Assembly (NCBI RefSeq): GCF_001269985.1
Contig: NZ_BBZB01000001.1
Span: forward strand, 3,968,001 to 4,032,000
Direction: 5' to 3'
Length of the DNA: 64,000 nucleotides
From: Pseudoalteromonas sp. '520P1 No. 423'
Lineage (GTDB): Bacteria > Pseudomonadota > Gammaproteobacteria > Enterobacterales > Alteromonadaceae
Under the pieces are notes generated by a model. That model worked only from the letters and a program-made list of their open reading frames with translations. It was not told the DNA's origin and ran no database searches. This document shows, one piece after another, positions 18,950 through 27,711 of the stretch. A program made the position numbers and the translations under genes. The stretch's first letter is position 1. Every line of letters starts with the position of its first letter.

Positions 18950-20779
18950 ATGGAGCAAAGTCCTCAGTCTCAGCTAAAACTCCTCATACAAAAAGGTAAA
19001 GAACAAGGTTATTTAACATTCGCACAAGTGAATGATCACCTTCCACAAGACATCATCGACTCAGATCAAGTTGAAGATATCATCAGTATGATTAATGACA
19101 TGGGTATAAAGGTTAGCGAAAGCGCACCTGACGCCGATGAACTTATGATGCAAGAAACAACAACTGATGAAGATGCTGCTGAAGCAGCTGCTGCCGCACT
19201 TGCTACGGTAGATAAAGAAATTGGTCGTACAACAGATCCGGTTCGCATGTATATGCGTGAAATGGGGACTGTAGAACTTCTAACACGTGAAGGCGAAATT
19301 GTAATCGCTAAACGTATCGAAGACGGTATCAACCAAGTTCAGATTTCTGTTGCAGAATACCCTGAAACAATTACATACCTTTTAGACCGTTGGGATAAAT
19401 TTGAAGCTGAAGAGATTCGCCTAAGCGACATCATCAATGGCTTTATCGATCCAAACGAAGAAGAAATTGCTATTCAAGCAACTCATATCGGTTCAGCTTT
19501 AAGTAACGAAGAACTTAAAGATGAAGACGATGATAATGAAGACGAGGAAGAAATTGATACAGGCCCTTGTCCTGAACTTGCTCGTGAAAACTTTGAAAAT
19601 CTAAGAGATTTAAATACAAAAGCACGTGAAATAATTGAAGTTAATGGTCGTGACCATGCTGATACTAAAGCTGCTTTTGCTGAAATTGCTGAATTATTCC
19701 AAACTTTCAAATTAATTCCAAAAGAATTTGATCGTTTAGTTAATAACATGCGTGAAACAATGGACAAAGTCCGTGTTCAAGAACGTCTTGTTATGAAACA
19801 TGCTGTTCAATATGCAAAAATGCCTAAAAAGACTTTTGTTAAGCATTTTGTAAATAATGAAACAAACAATGCATGGTTAAAATTTGAAGTTGCACTAGGT
19901 GAATCTTACTCTGATAAGCTAGCTGAATGTGAAGGCGACATTGGTCGTTGTATTAAAAAATTACATATTATTGAACAAGCGTGTGGCTTATCAATTTCGA
20001 ATATTAAAGACATCAACCGTCGTATGAGTATTGGTGAAGCGAAAGCGCGCCGTGCTAAAAAAGAAATGGTTGAAGCAAACTTACGTCTTGTAATTTCAAT
20101 TGCTAAAAAATACACAAACCGTGGTTTACAATTCTTAGATTTAATCCAAGAAGGTAACATTGGTTTAATGAAAGCTGTTGATAAGTTTGAATACCGTCGT
20201 GGTTACAAATTCTCAACTTATGCTACATGGTGGATACGCCAAGCTATCACTCGCTCAATTGCGGATCAGGCACGTACAATCCGTATTCCGGTACATATGA
20301 TAGAAACGATTAATAAACTTAACCGTATCTCACGTCAAATGTTACAAGAAATGGGTAGAGAGCCAAATCCAGAAGAATTAGCAGAACGCATGTTAATGCC
20401 TGAAGATAAAATTCGTAAGGTATTAAAAATTGCTAAAGAGCCAATTTCAATGGAAACACCAATTGGTGATGATGAAGATTCACACTTAGGTGACTTCATT
20501 GAAGATTCAACAATTGAATCTCCAATTGATGCTGCGACTATGGAAAGCCTAAAAGGTGCAACATTAGATGTACTTTCTGGTCTAACAGCACGTGAAGCTA
20601 AAGTATTAAGAATGCGTTTTGGTATTGATATGAATACTGACCACACTTTAGAAGAAGTGGGCAAACAGTTTGATGTAACACGAGAGCGTATACGTCAAAT
20701 TGAAGCAAAAGCTTTACGTAAACTACGTCACCCTTCACGTTCTGATTTACTTAAGAGTTTCTTAGACGCTAAAGGCTAA
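18950..20779 (+). CDS. rpoD: RNA polymerase sigma-70 factor RpoD
   Basis: The housekeeping sigma factor (609 residues from ATG 18950) starts [20 protein letters not shown] like E. coli RpoD, which decided against a GTG six codons upstream. GGAAGAG lies about nine bases before the ATG. Regions are clear: 1.1 at the N-terminus, [20 protein letters not shown] (1.2), an acidic non-conserved insert (near residues 190-210), [20 protein letters not shown] (2.1-2.2), [17 protein letters not shown] (2.3-2.4), and [18 protein letters not shown] (4.2). It recognises most promoters. A terminator follows. Confidence 0.98.
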   Translation: MEQSPQSQLKLLIQKGKEQGYLTFAQVNDHLPQDIIDSDQVEDIISMINDMGIKVSESAPDADELMMQETTTDEDAAEAAAAALATVDKEIGRTTDPVRMYMREMGTVELLTREGEIVIAKRIEDGINQVQISVAEYPETITYLLDRWDKFEAEEIRLSDIINGFIDPNEEEIAIQATHIGSALSNEELKDEDDDNEDEEEIDTGPCPELARENFENLRDLNTKAREIIEVNGRDHADTKAAFAEIAELFQTFKLIPKEFDRLVNNMRETMDKVRVQERLVMKHAVQYAKMPKKTFVKHFVNNETNNAWLKFEVALGESYSDKLAECEGDIGRCIKKLHIIEQACGLSISNIKDINRRMSIGEAKARRAKKEMVEANLRLVISIAKKYTNRGLQFLDLIQEGNIGLMKAVDKFEYRRGYKFSTYATWWIRQAITRSIADQARTIRIPVHMIETINKLNRISRQMLQEMGREPNPEELAERMLMPEDKIRKVLKIAKEPISMETPIGDDEDSHLGDFIEDSTIESPIDAATMESLKGATLDVLSGLTAREAKVLRMRFGIDMNTDHTLEEVGKQFDVTRERIRQIEAKALRKLRHPSRSDLLKSFLDAKG

Positions 20780-20809
20780 ATCGCTCAGCGATTTTGATGT
20801 GAAAAATAG

Positions 20810-20833
20810 AAAGGTCGCTTAGCGGCCTTTTTT
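20810..20833 (+). terminator. rpoD terminator
   Basis: AAAGGTCGC-TTA-GCGGCCTTTTTT forms a nine-pair stem with one G-T wobble and a T tail, 31 bases after the rpoD stop. The first possible codons for a longer prmA overlap it, which argues for the later prmA start. Confidence 0.85.
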
Positions 20834-20873
20834 AATGAATAATTTTGATGAAATATATAAAGAGGATAATCCC

Positions 20874-21752
20874 ATGGCTTGGATCCAAATTCGTATACCA
20901 GCTACAAAAACCACAGCCGATGTGATCAGCGACTACTTAGTTGAAGTAGGTAGTGCATCTGTAACCTTTATGGATTCAGATAACAGCCCAGTATATGAAC
21001 CTAAACCAGGTGAAGTGATTTTTTGGGCACAAACAACTATTATCGGCCTTTTTGATGCTAGCCATGATATGCAGCAAGTTATAGAGCATTTGCAAGAAAA
21101 GCCTGAGCTAAAAGACAGCTTCAACTACAAAATTGAGCAGCTTGAAGATAAAGACTGGGAACGTGAATGGATGGAAAACTTTCACCCAATTAAATTTGGT
21201 GAACGTTTATGGATCTGCCCAAGCTGGAGAGATGTACCCGATCCAACAGCCGTAAATGTCATGTTAGATCCGGGCTTAGCATTTGGCACTGGTACACACT
21301 CTACAACTGCATTATGTTTAAAATGGTTAGAGTCGTTAGACTTAACAGATAAAACTGTCGTTGATTTTGGTTGTGGTTCAGGCATTTTAGGTATTGCAGC
21401 CATTAAACTGGGTGCAAATCGTGTTATTGGTATTGATATCGATCCACAAGCCTTAGAGGCAAGCTTAGATAATGCACAGCGCAATGGTGTAAGAGATCAA
21501 TTAGAAGTTTATTTACCTGAAAACCAACCTGAGTTTAAAGCAGATGTTGTTGTTGCTAATATTCTTGCGGCACCACTTCGTGAACTGCACAAAGTTATTT
21601 TAGGTTTAGGTAAAAATGGTGCTGAGTTTGCGCTATCAGGCATTTTAGAAGAGCAAGCACAATCAGTATGTGATGTTTACCAGCCTTTATGTGAACTGTC
21701 TCCAATTGAAATTGATGGCGAGTGGGTTCGTGTAAGTGGTACAAAAAAGTAA
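20874..21752 (+). CDS. prmA: ribosomal protein L11 methyltransferase
   Basis: The 292-residue SAM-dependent methyltransferase matches PrmA in length (E. coli 293) and motifs: [21 protein letters not shown]-terminal L11-binding domain, [17 protein letters not shown], motif [28 protein letters not shown], and [10 protein letters not shown]. It trimethylates ribosomal protein uL11. The start at 20874 has GAGG eight bases upstream; a longer frame from 20835 overlaps the rpoD terminator and was rejected. A symmetrical hairpin follows. Confidence 0.96.
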   Translation: MAWIQIRIPATKTTADVISDYLVEVGSASVTFMDSDNSPVYEPKPGEVIFWAQTTIIGLFDASHDMQQVIEHLQEKPELKDSFNYKIEQLEDKDWEREWMENFHPIKFGERLWICPSWRDVPDPTAVNVMLDPGLAFGTGTHSTTALCLKWLESLDLTDKTVVDFGCGSGILGIAAIKLGANRVIGIDIDPQALEASLDNAQRNGVRDQLEVYLPENQPEFKADVVVANILAAPLRELHKVILGLGKNGAEFALSGILEEQAQSVCDVYQPLCELSPIEIDGEWVRVSGTKK

Positions 21753-21777
21753 ACGAGTATATTATTTAGCCTATATT

Positions 21778-21808
21778 GAGTTAGCATTTAATTAAAAAAT
21801 GCTAACTC
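21778..21808 (+). terminator. prmA terminator-like hairpin
   Basis: GAGTTAGCATTT at 21778-21789 pairs perfectly with AAATGCTAACTC at 21797-21808, followed by TATTTTAATG. Confidence 0.7.
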
Positions 21809-21839
21809 TATTTTAATGTTAAATTTAAAGAAGGCTTAA

Positions 21840-22105
21840 ATGAAATTCACTAAAGCATTATTTATTATCTCCGTGTTTTTTTTGTAACTGCATGTGCAAG
21901 CCAGCCTCAAAAAAATACAATGCAATCTAAAAATTGCCATCAGTTAATTCAAGATTTCGATAGTAATAATGCTTCCGCTGGTGATGAGTTATTAAATCAA
22001 TGCCTGAAAAAACACCTTCCACACAAAAAGACCCAAAAAAACTCAAATATCTGGCTAAACACCTTAGGTGAGTTTATAGCCCAAGCATTAAATTCTCTGA
22101 GTTAA
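21840..22105 (+). pseudogene. small lipoprotein gene with a one-base slip in a T8 run
   Basis: An ATG at 21840 with AAGGC upstream opens MKFTKALFIISVFFL, then stops at TAA 21885-21887. If one more T were present in the T8 run (21876-21883) the frame would continue as FFFVTACASQPQKN into an open stretch ending at 22105. That restores a textbook signal peptide with lipobox VTAC and a mature protein of about 70 residues with two cysteines and a charged middle. The reading therefore depends on the homopolymer length. It may be a true frameshift, a sequencing error or a phase-variable tract. No function is recognised; the gene stands alone between prmA and dusB. Confidence 0.65.
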
Positions 22106-22262
22106 CGCTACTTAACCACAAAAATAAATCAATTTCCTTGAGCTTATAGAAAGTCAATAGAAAAAGATTAAAAAAAAGCACTTTTGTTCAAAATATAACC
22201 TTTGATTTTTGCTGAAAAAAAAGTAGAATTAGCGCCCCTTGAATGGTGAGCCATAAAACATA

Positions 22263-23225
22263 GTGCAGATAGGCCCTTATAAACTGGAAAACAATGTCAT
22301 AGTAGCGCCAATGGCCGGTGTGACAGACAGACCTTTTAGACAACTTTGCCGACGCTTAGGCGCAGGACTAGCTGTATCTGAAATGTTATCGTCAAATCCA
22401 AAAGTATGGAAAACAGAGAAATCTATGAACCGTATGGACCATAGTGGCGAATCAGGGATCCGCGCAGTGCAAATTGCAGGTTCTGATCCAACATTAATGG
22501 CACAGGCAGCACAATTGAATGTAGCTAATGGCGCCCAAATTGTTGATATCAACATGGGTTGCCCAGCCAAAAAAGTGAATAAAAAACTTGCGGGTTCAGC
22601 ATTATTACAATATCCGGATTTAGTTGAAGTAATTGTAAAGTCAGTAGTCGATGCTGTTGATGTTCCAGTTACTTTAAAAATTCGTACCGGTTGGAATACC
22701 GATAATCGTAATGGTATTGAAATCGCAAGGATAGCTGAACGAAATGGTATCGCATCTTTAGCCGTGCATGGTCGAACAAAAGCCTGTATGTATAAAGGTG
22801 AAGCAGAATACGACACCATAAGGGATATAAAACGTTCAGTGTCCATACCTATTGTCGCTAATGGAGATATTACATCTCCTGAAAAAGCAAAACAGGTATT
22901 GGACTACACGGGAGCAGATGCCGTCATGATAGGTCGAGCAGCTCAAGGCAGACCCTGGATTTTCAGGGAAACTGCACATTACTTAAAAACCGGTGAGTTT
23001 TTACCTGAGCCAGAAATCGCTGAGGTAGAAAGCATATTAATGGAACATTTAGTTAATTTGCATCAGTTTTACGGTGAAGTAATGGGAGTGCGCATCGCAC
23101 GAAAACATGTATCTTGGTATTTGCAAACCCATGATAAAGAAGGACAGTTTAGGCGTGTATTTAATGCCCTAGAGACAGCTCAAGAGCAAGTTTCGGTACT
23201 AAATAATTATTTTCAAGCAATTTAA
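22263..23225 (+). CDS. dusB: tRNA-dihydrouridine synthase B
   Basis: The 320-residue flavoenzyme reduces specific uridines of tRNA to dihydrouridine. It shows the Dus pattern: [34 protein letters not shown] with the catalytic Cys, [18 protein letters not shown], and [18 protein letters not shown] start at 22263 matches the family N-terminus ([10 protein letters not shown]). The gene is 17 bases upstream of fis, the classic dusB-fis operon. Confidence 0.96.
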   Translation: MQIGPYKLENNVIVAPMAGVTDRPFRQLCRRLGAGLAVSEMLSSNPKVWKTEKSMNRMDHSGESGIRAVQIAGSDPTLMAQAAQLNVANGAQIVDINMGCPAKKVNKKLAGSALLQYPDLVEVIVKSVVDAVDVPVTLKIRTGWNTDNRNGIEIARIAERNGIASLAVHGRTKACMYKGEAEYDTIRDIKRSVSIPIVANGDITSPEKAKQVLDYTGADAVMIGRAAQGRPWIFRETAHYLKTGEFLPEPEIAEVESILMEHLVNLHQFYGEVMGVRIARKHVSWYLQTHDKEGQFRRVFNALETAQEQVSVLNNYFQAI

Positions 23226-23242
23226 GAAAGAGAAACAAGACA

Positions 23243-23533
23243 ATGTTCGAACAAAATGTGACTTCTCCATTTATTACAAACGCTCATGTCCAGTCACAAG
23301 AGAAACCGCAACCGTTACGTGACGCAGTTAAAAAAGCTGTTCATCACTACCTGAAGCAGCTTAATGGTCAAGACGTTGAAGACGTTTATGAGCTTGTTCT
23401 TTCTGAACTAGAAGCGCCACTACTTGAAGAAGTAATGACATATACACGTGGTAATCAAACGCGTGCGTCAATCTTACTAGGCATCAACCGTGGTACGCTA
23501 CGTAAGAAGCTTAAAAAATACGGCATGAACTAA
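23243..23533 (+). CDS. fis: nucleoid-associated DNA-binding protein Fis
   Basis: The 96-residue product is nearly the length of E. coli Fis (98) and ends with the invariant helix-turn-helix region [20 protein letters not shown] and KKLKKYGMN. Fis bends DNA and regulates rRNA and many growth-phase genes. It is the second gene of the dusB-fis operon and is followed by a strong terminator. Confidence 0.98.
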   Translation: MFEQNVTSPFITNAHVQSQEKPQPLRDAVKKAVHHYLKQLNGQDVEDVYELVLSELEAPLLEEVMTYTRGNQTRASILLGINRGTLRKKLKKYGMN

Positions 23534-23553
23534 ATACGCAGTTTAAACTGCAT

Positions 23554-23579
23554 AAAAAGCACCCTCGGGTGCTTTTTTG
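23554..23579 (+). terminator. dusB-fis operon terminator
   Basis: AAAAAGCACCC-TC-GGGTGCTTTTTT, a compact GC-rich stem with T6 tail 20 bases after the fis stop. Confidence 0.92.
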
Positions 23580-23635
23580 TTAACTCTTTTAAATAACAAC
23601 TTAATCTACCCCACTATAGAGGTTATAAAACTACA

Positions 23636-25240
23636 ATGGATACTCTTCGTCCAGTACGTCGCGCATTATTAAGCGTTTCAGATAAAACCGGTATTGTTGA
23701 TTTTGCTCGAGCTCTTTCGGCTAAAGGTGTTGAACTACTTTCTACAGGTGGTACTTGTAAGCTACTAGCTGACAATGGCATCTCGGTCACTGAAGTATCA
23801 AACCATACTGGTCATCCAGAAATCATGGACGGTCGTGTAAAAACGCTTCACCCTAAAATTCATGGTGGTATTCTAGCTCGCCGTGGTCAAGATGAAGCTG
23901 TAATGGCTGAAAACGATATTTCAGCAATTGATATGGTTGTAGTTAACCTATACCCATTTGCACAAACTGTCGCAAATGAAAATTGTTCTTTAGAAGATGC
24001 AATCGAGAATATCGATATTGGCGGACCAACTATGGTGCGTGCAGCAGCTAAAAATAACAAAGACGTGACTATCATAGTTAATGTTACTGATTATGACCGC
24101 GTATTAGCGGATATGGACGCAAACGACGGTGCTACTACATACCAAACACGTTTTGATTTAGCGATTGCGGCATTTGAGCATACTGCACAATACGATGGCA
24201 TGATAGCAAACTACTTCGGAACAAAAGTACCTGCACACGTACTTGATGAGACTGCTGAAAATAACAATGTTCCAGAGTCTAAATTCCCACGTACAATTAA
24301 TTTTCAGTTTACTAAAAAGCAAGATATGCGCTACGGTGAAAACTCACACCAAGACGCTGCTTTTTACGTAGAAAATGGCATTGAAGAAGCATCTGTTGCA
24401 ACTGCAAAACAATTACAAGGTAAAGCTTTATCTTTTAATAATATTGCAGATACAGATTCAGCGCTTGAATGTGTTAAAGAATTCACTACACCTGCATGTG
24501 TAATCGTAAAACATGCTAACCCATGTGGCGTTGCACAAGGTGATAATATTTTAGAAGCTTACGAACGTGCTTTTAAAACTGATCCTACATCTGCATTTGG
24601 TGGCATCATCGCATTTAACCAAGAATTAGATGCAGACACTGCTGAAGCAATTGTTTCACGTCAATTTGTTGAAGTGATTATTGCACCTAAAGTTTCAGAT
24701 GCGGCAGCACAAATTGTTGCAGCTAAAAAGAATGTACGTCTATTAGAGTGCGGTGAATGGTCAGCTAAAACATCTGGCGTTGATATCAAGCGTGTAAACG
24801 GCGGTGTTTTAATTCAAGATCGCGATACAGGGATGGTAGAAACAAGCGAGTTAACTGTTGTTTCTAAACGTCAACCAACAGAAGAAGAAATGAAAGATTT
24901 AATGTTTAGCTGGAAAGTAGCTAAATTTGTTAAATCGAATGCCATTATCTATGTTAAAGACGGCATGACTATCGGTGTAGGCGCAGGCCAAATGAGCCGC
25001 GTATACTCAGCTAAAATAGCGGGTATTAAAGCTGCTGATGAAAACCTTGAAGTTAAAGGGTCTGTAATGGCATCAGATGCGTTCTTCCCATTCCGTGATG
25101 GTATCGATGCAGCAGCTGCTGCGGGTATTTCAGCGGTTATCCAACCTGGTGGCTCAATTCGTGATGAAGAAATCATCGCAGCAGCTGATGAAGCAGGCAT
25201 GGCTATGGTATTTACTGGCATGCGTCACTTCCGCCACTAA
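23636..25240 (+). CDS. purH: bifunctional AICAR transformylase / IMP cyclohydrolase
   Basis: The 534-residue enzyme performs the last two steps of IMP synthesis. The MGS-like cyclohydrolase domain is N-terminal ([47 protein letters not shown]), and the transformylase domain C-terminal ([36 protein letters not shown]). Length is close to E. coli PurH (529). In E. coli purH and purD form an operon; here a terminator and a lipoprotein methyltransferase gene lie between them. Confidence 0.97.
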   Translation: MDTLRPVRRALLSVSDKTGIVDFARALSAKGVELLSTGGTCKLLADNGISVTEVSNHTGHPEIMDGRVKTLHPKIHGGILARRGQDEAVMAENDISAIDMVVVNLYPFAQTVANENCSLEDAIENIDIGGPTMVRAAAKNNKDVTIIVNVTDYDRVLADMDANDGATTYQTRFDLAIAAFEHTAQYDGMIANYFGTKVPAHVLDETAENNNVPESKFPRTINFQFTKKQDMRYGENSHQDAAFYVENGIEEASVATAKQLQGKALSFNNIADTDSALECVKEFTTPACVIVKHANPCGVAQGDNILEAYERAFKTDPTSAFGGIIAFNQELDADTAEAIVSRQFVEVIIAPKVSDAAAQIVAAKKNVRLLECGEWSAKTSGVDIKRVNGGVLIQDRDTGMVETSELTVVSKRQPTEEEMKDLMFSWKVAKFVKSNAIIYVKDGMTIGVGAGQMSRVYSAKIAGIKAADENLEVKGSVMASDAFFPFRDGIDAAAAAGISAVIQPGGSIRDEEIIAAADEAGMAMVFTGMRHFRH

Positions 25241-25250
25241 AAACCAACAA

Positions 25251-25277
25251 AAAAAGCCGATTTATATCGGCTTTTTT
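25251..25277 (+). terminator. purH terminator
   Basis: AAAAAGCCGATTTATATCGGCTTTTTT: perfect stem with T6 tail, 11 bases after the purH stop, indicating that the downstream genes need their own promoter or partial read-through. Confidence 0.9.
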
Positions 25278-25422
25278 GTTTTTATAACAAAACAAATTTT
25301 CATATATAATCTTGTTTGCTATAAAAATAAAGTTTTATTGGGGTCTTTGCTTTTTTTCTGTTATTTTCGAGTCCTTAATAACAATAATCAAATTATCAAA
25401 ATTTTTATATCTTGAGATAAAA

Positions 25423-26262
25423 ATGAAATTAACACCACTTATAATAAAAACTGCATTTATTCTAACTTTTGCATCCAGTTTAACTGCATGTAAATCCACA
25501 GATATTAATACCCTCTTAACGGACTCAATTAATAGCGATTTACGTTCGCAGCAAAATAAAAATAGAGATCAATACCGACACCCAAAAGAAACCTTATCCT
25601 TTTTTGGCTTACAACCAAATATGACCGTTGTTGAAATTTGGCCAGGTTCTGGTTGGTACTCTGAAATATTAGCACCAGTGCTAGCAGAGCAAGGCAATTA
25701 CTTAGCAGCAAACTTCCCTTCAGATTCTGAAGTTAAGTACTACCAACGTGCATTACAAAACTACAAAGATAAACTCGCAACTGATCAAGCCTACAGTAAA
25801 GTAAATGTTTCAGAGTTTTATCCTGGTAGTCACCATGCCATTGCTCCCGAAGAAAGCGCCGATATGGTGCTCACTTTTAGAAATTTACATAATTGGTATA
25901 TGCAAAGGGACAATGAAGGTGTTGAGAATGCCTTTAAAGCTTTTTTTGCAGCCTTAAAACCTGGTGGTGTATTAGGTTTAGTTGATCACCGCTTACCGGA
26001 AGTAAGACATTCAGCAAAAGCAAAACGCTCAGGATACGTAAAAGAAAGCTGGGTGATAGCTTTAGCTCAACAAGCAGGCTTTGTCTTAGTTGCAAAAAGT
26101 GAGATTAACGCTAATCCAAAAGATACCGCTGATCATGCAAAAGGCGTGTGGACGCTTCCTCCGCGATTAGCATCAGGCGAAACTGATACAAATAAATATT
26201 TAGCGATAGGCGAAAGCGATCGCATGACTTTAAAATTTATAAAACCTTTAGCCAAACCTTAA
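25423..26262 (+). CDS. class I SAM-dependent methyltransferase-like lipoprotein
   Basis: From ATG 25423 the 279-residue product has a signal peptide and a lipobox (SSLTAC-KS, Cys at about residue 24). The body resembles the predicted-methyltransferase family COG4798: GLQPNMTVVEIWPGSGWYSE as a variant motif I, an acidic-to-hydrophobic LAANFPSDSE segment, DMVLTFRNLHNWYM as post-motif II, and FKALKPGGVLGLVDHRLP. The export signal places a methyltransferase-like fold outside the cytoplasm, where SAM is not normally available, so its activity is uncertain. It sits 14 bases upstream of purD and is probably co-transcribed with it. Confidence 0.8.
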   Translation: MKLTPLIIKTAFILTFASSLTACKSTDINTLLTDSINSDLRSQQNKNRDQYRHPKETLSFFGLQPNMTVVEIWPGSGWYSEILAPVLAEQGNYLAANFPSDSEVKYYQRALQNYKDKLATDQAYSKVNVSEFYPGSHHAIAPEESADMVLTFRNLHNWYMQRDNEGVENAFKAFFAALKPGGVLGLVDHRLPEVRHSAKAKRSGYVKESWVIALAQQAGFVLVAKSEINANPKDTADHAKGVWTLPPRLASGETDTNKYLAIGESDRMTLKFIKPLAKP

Positions 26263-26276
26263 ATTAGGAAAAAAAA

Positions 26277-27563
26277 ATGAACATACTTGTTATTGGTAGT
26301 GGTGGTCGTGAACATGCATTAGCATTTAAAGCCGCTCAATCAACTGAAGTAAAAAACGTTTTTGTCGCACCAGGTAATGCAGGAACTGCATTAGAACCAA
26401 AACTTAAAAATGTTGCGATTGGTGTTGAAGATATTGAAGCGCTAATCAATTTTGTTAAAGAAAACAAAGTTGAGCTTACAATTGTTGGCCCTGAAGCGCC
26501 TCTAGTTATTGGTGTTGTAGATAGATTCCGCGAAGAAGGACTTGCTATCTTTGGGCCTACTCAAGCAGCTGCACAGCTGGAAGGTTCGAAGTCATTTACA
26601 AAAGATTTCTTAGCACGTCATGATATTCCAACTGGTTATTACCAAACATTTACAGAAATCGATCCTGCTATCGCTTATGTAAAAGAAAATGGTGCTCCGA
26701 TTGTAATTAAAGCTGATGGCTTAGCAGCTGGTAAAGGCGTTATTGTTGCAATGACAGAAGTTGAAGCACAAGATGCAATCAAAGATATGCTTGCAGGTAA
26801 TGCATTTGGTGAAGCTGGCAGCAGAGTTGTAATTGAAGAATTTCTTGAAGGTGAAGAGGCTTCTTTCATTGTAATGGTTGATGGTAAAAATGTACTACCA
26901 TTTGCTACAAGCCAAGATCACAAACGTGCGTACAATGAAGACAAAGGTCCTAATACAGGTGGTATGGGTGCATACTCTCCAGCACCAGTTGTAACTGATG
27001 AAATTCATCAACGCATCATGAATGAAGTTATCATTCCAACAGTGCAAGGCATGCACGATGAAGGTCACCCCTACACTGGTTTCCTATATGCTGGTTTAAT
27101 GATTGATGCTGATGGCACACCTAAAGTTATCGAATTTAATTGTCGTTTTGGCGACCCTGAAACACAACCTATCATGTTACGTTTAAAATCTGATTTAGTT
27201 GAATTGTTACTAGCAGCTGAGCGTGTGGAGCTAGATCAAGCAGAAATTCAGTTTGATACGCGAGCTGCAGTAGGCGTTGTATTAGCAGCAGCAGGTTACC
27301 CAGCCTCTTACCCTAAAGGCGATGAAATTTCAGGCCTTAAAGTAGAATACCCAGCTGGCACTAAAGTTTTTCATGCTGGTACTAAGGAGTTAGATGGTAA
27401 AGTTGTAACTTCAGGTGGTCGTGTTTTATGTGCAACTGCACTTGGTAACACAGTAACTGAAGCACAGCAAAGCGCCTATGAACTAGTGAAAGAAATTGAT
27501 TGGAAAGGTGTTGAGTATCGTACAGACATCGCTTATCGTGCAATTGAACGCGAACAAAGCTAA
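26277..27563 (+). CDS. purD: phosphoribosylamine-glycine ligase
   Basis: The 428-residue ATP-grasp enzyme makes glycinamide ribonucleotide, the second step of purine synthesis. Markers: MNILVIGSGGREHALAFKA, VGPEAPLVIGVVD, FGPTQAAAQLEGSK, VIKADGLAAGKGV, RFGDPETQPIM. AGGA lies about seven bases before the ATG. Length matches E. coli PurD (429). The gene follows a lipoprotein methyltransferase-like gene instead of purH directly. Confidence 0.97.
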   Translation: MNILVIGSGGREHALAFKAAQSTEVKNVFVAPGNAGTALEPKLKNVAIGVEDIEALINFVKENKVELTIVGPEAPLVIGVVDRFREEGLAIFGPTQAAAQLEGSKSFTKDFLARHDIPTGYYQTFTEIDPAIAYVKENGAPIVIKADGLAAGKGVIVAMTEVEAQDAIKDMLAGNAFGEAGSRVVIEEFLEGEEASFIVMVDGKNVLPFATSQDHKRAYNEDKGPNTGGMGAYSPAPVVTDEIHQRIMNEVIIPTVQGMHDEGHPYTGFLYAGLMIDADGTPKVIEFNCRFGDPETQPIMLRLKSDLVELLLAAERVELDQAEIQFDTRAAVGVVLAAAGYPASYPKGDEISGLKVEYPAGTKVFHAGTKELDGKVVTSGGRVLCATALGNTVTEAQQSAYELVKEIDWKGVEYRTDIAYRAIEREQS

Positions 27564-27579
27564 ATCGATTAAATTAAAG

Positions 27580-27604
27580 TATTAGGGGCTTTCGTCCCTA
27601 TTAC
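27580..27604 (+). terminator. purD terminator-like hairpin
   Basis: AGGGGC at 27584-27589 pairs with GTCCCT at 27594-27599 around a TTTC loop, flanked by short A- and T-rich arms. Confidence 0.55.
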
Positions 27605-27711
27605 TTTTACATTTGTTTATATTTTGTAAAGTTAATTAATACTTTTAAACAGTAAATAATTCAAACTAATGCTAATATCTTTATATCATATGATTTAGTG
27701 TTCACTACTTG

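Noticed and set aside
20780..20834. tRNA gene after rpoD, as found in E. coli
   Set aside because: The interval holds only a terminator hairpin; no cloverleaf can be drawn.
20835..20873. Longer prmA start (13 extra residues)
   Set aside because: It begins right at the rpoD terminator and lacks a ribosome-binding site; ATG 20874 has GAGG and the family N-terminus.
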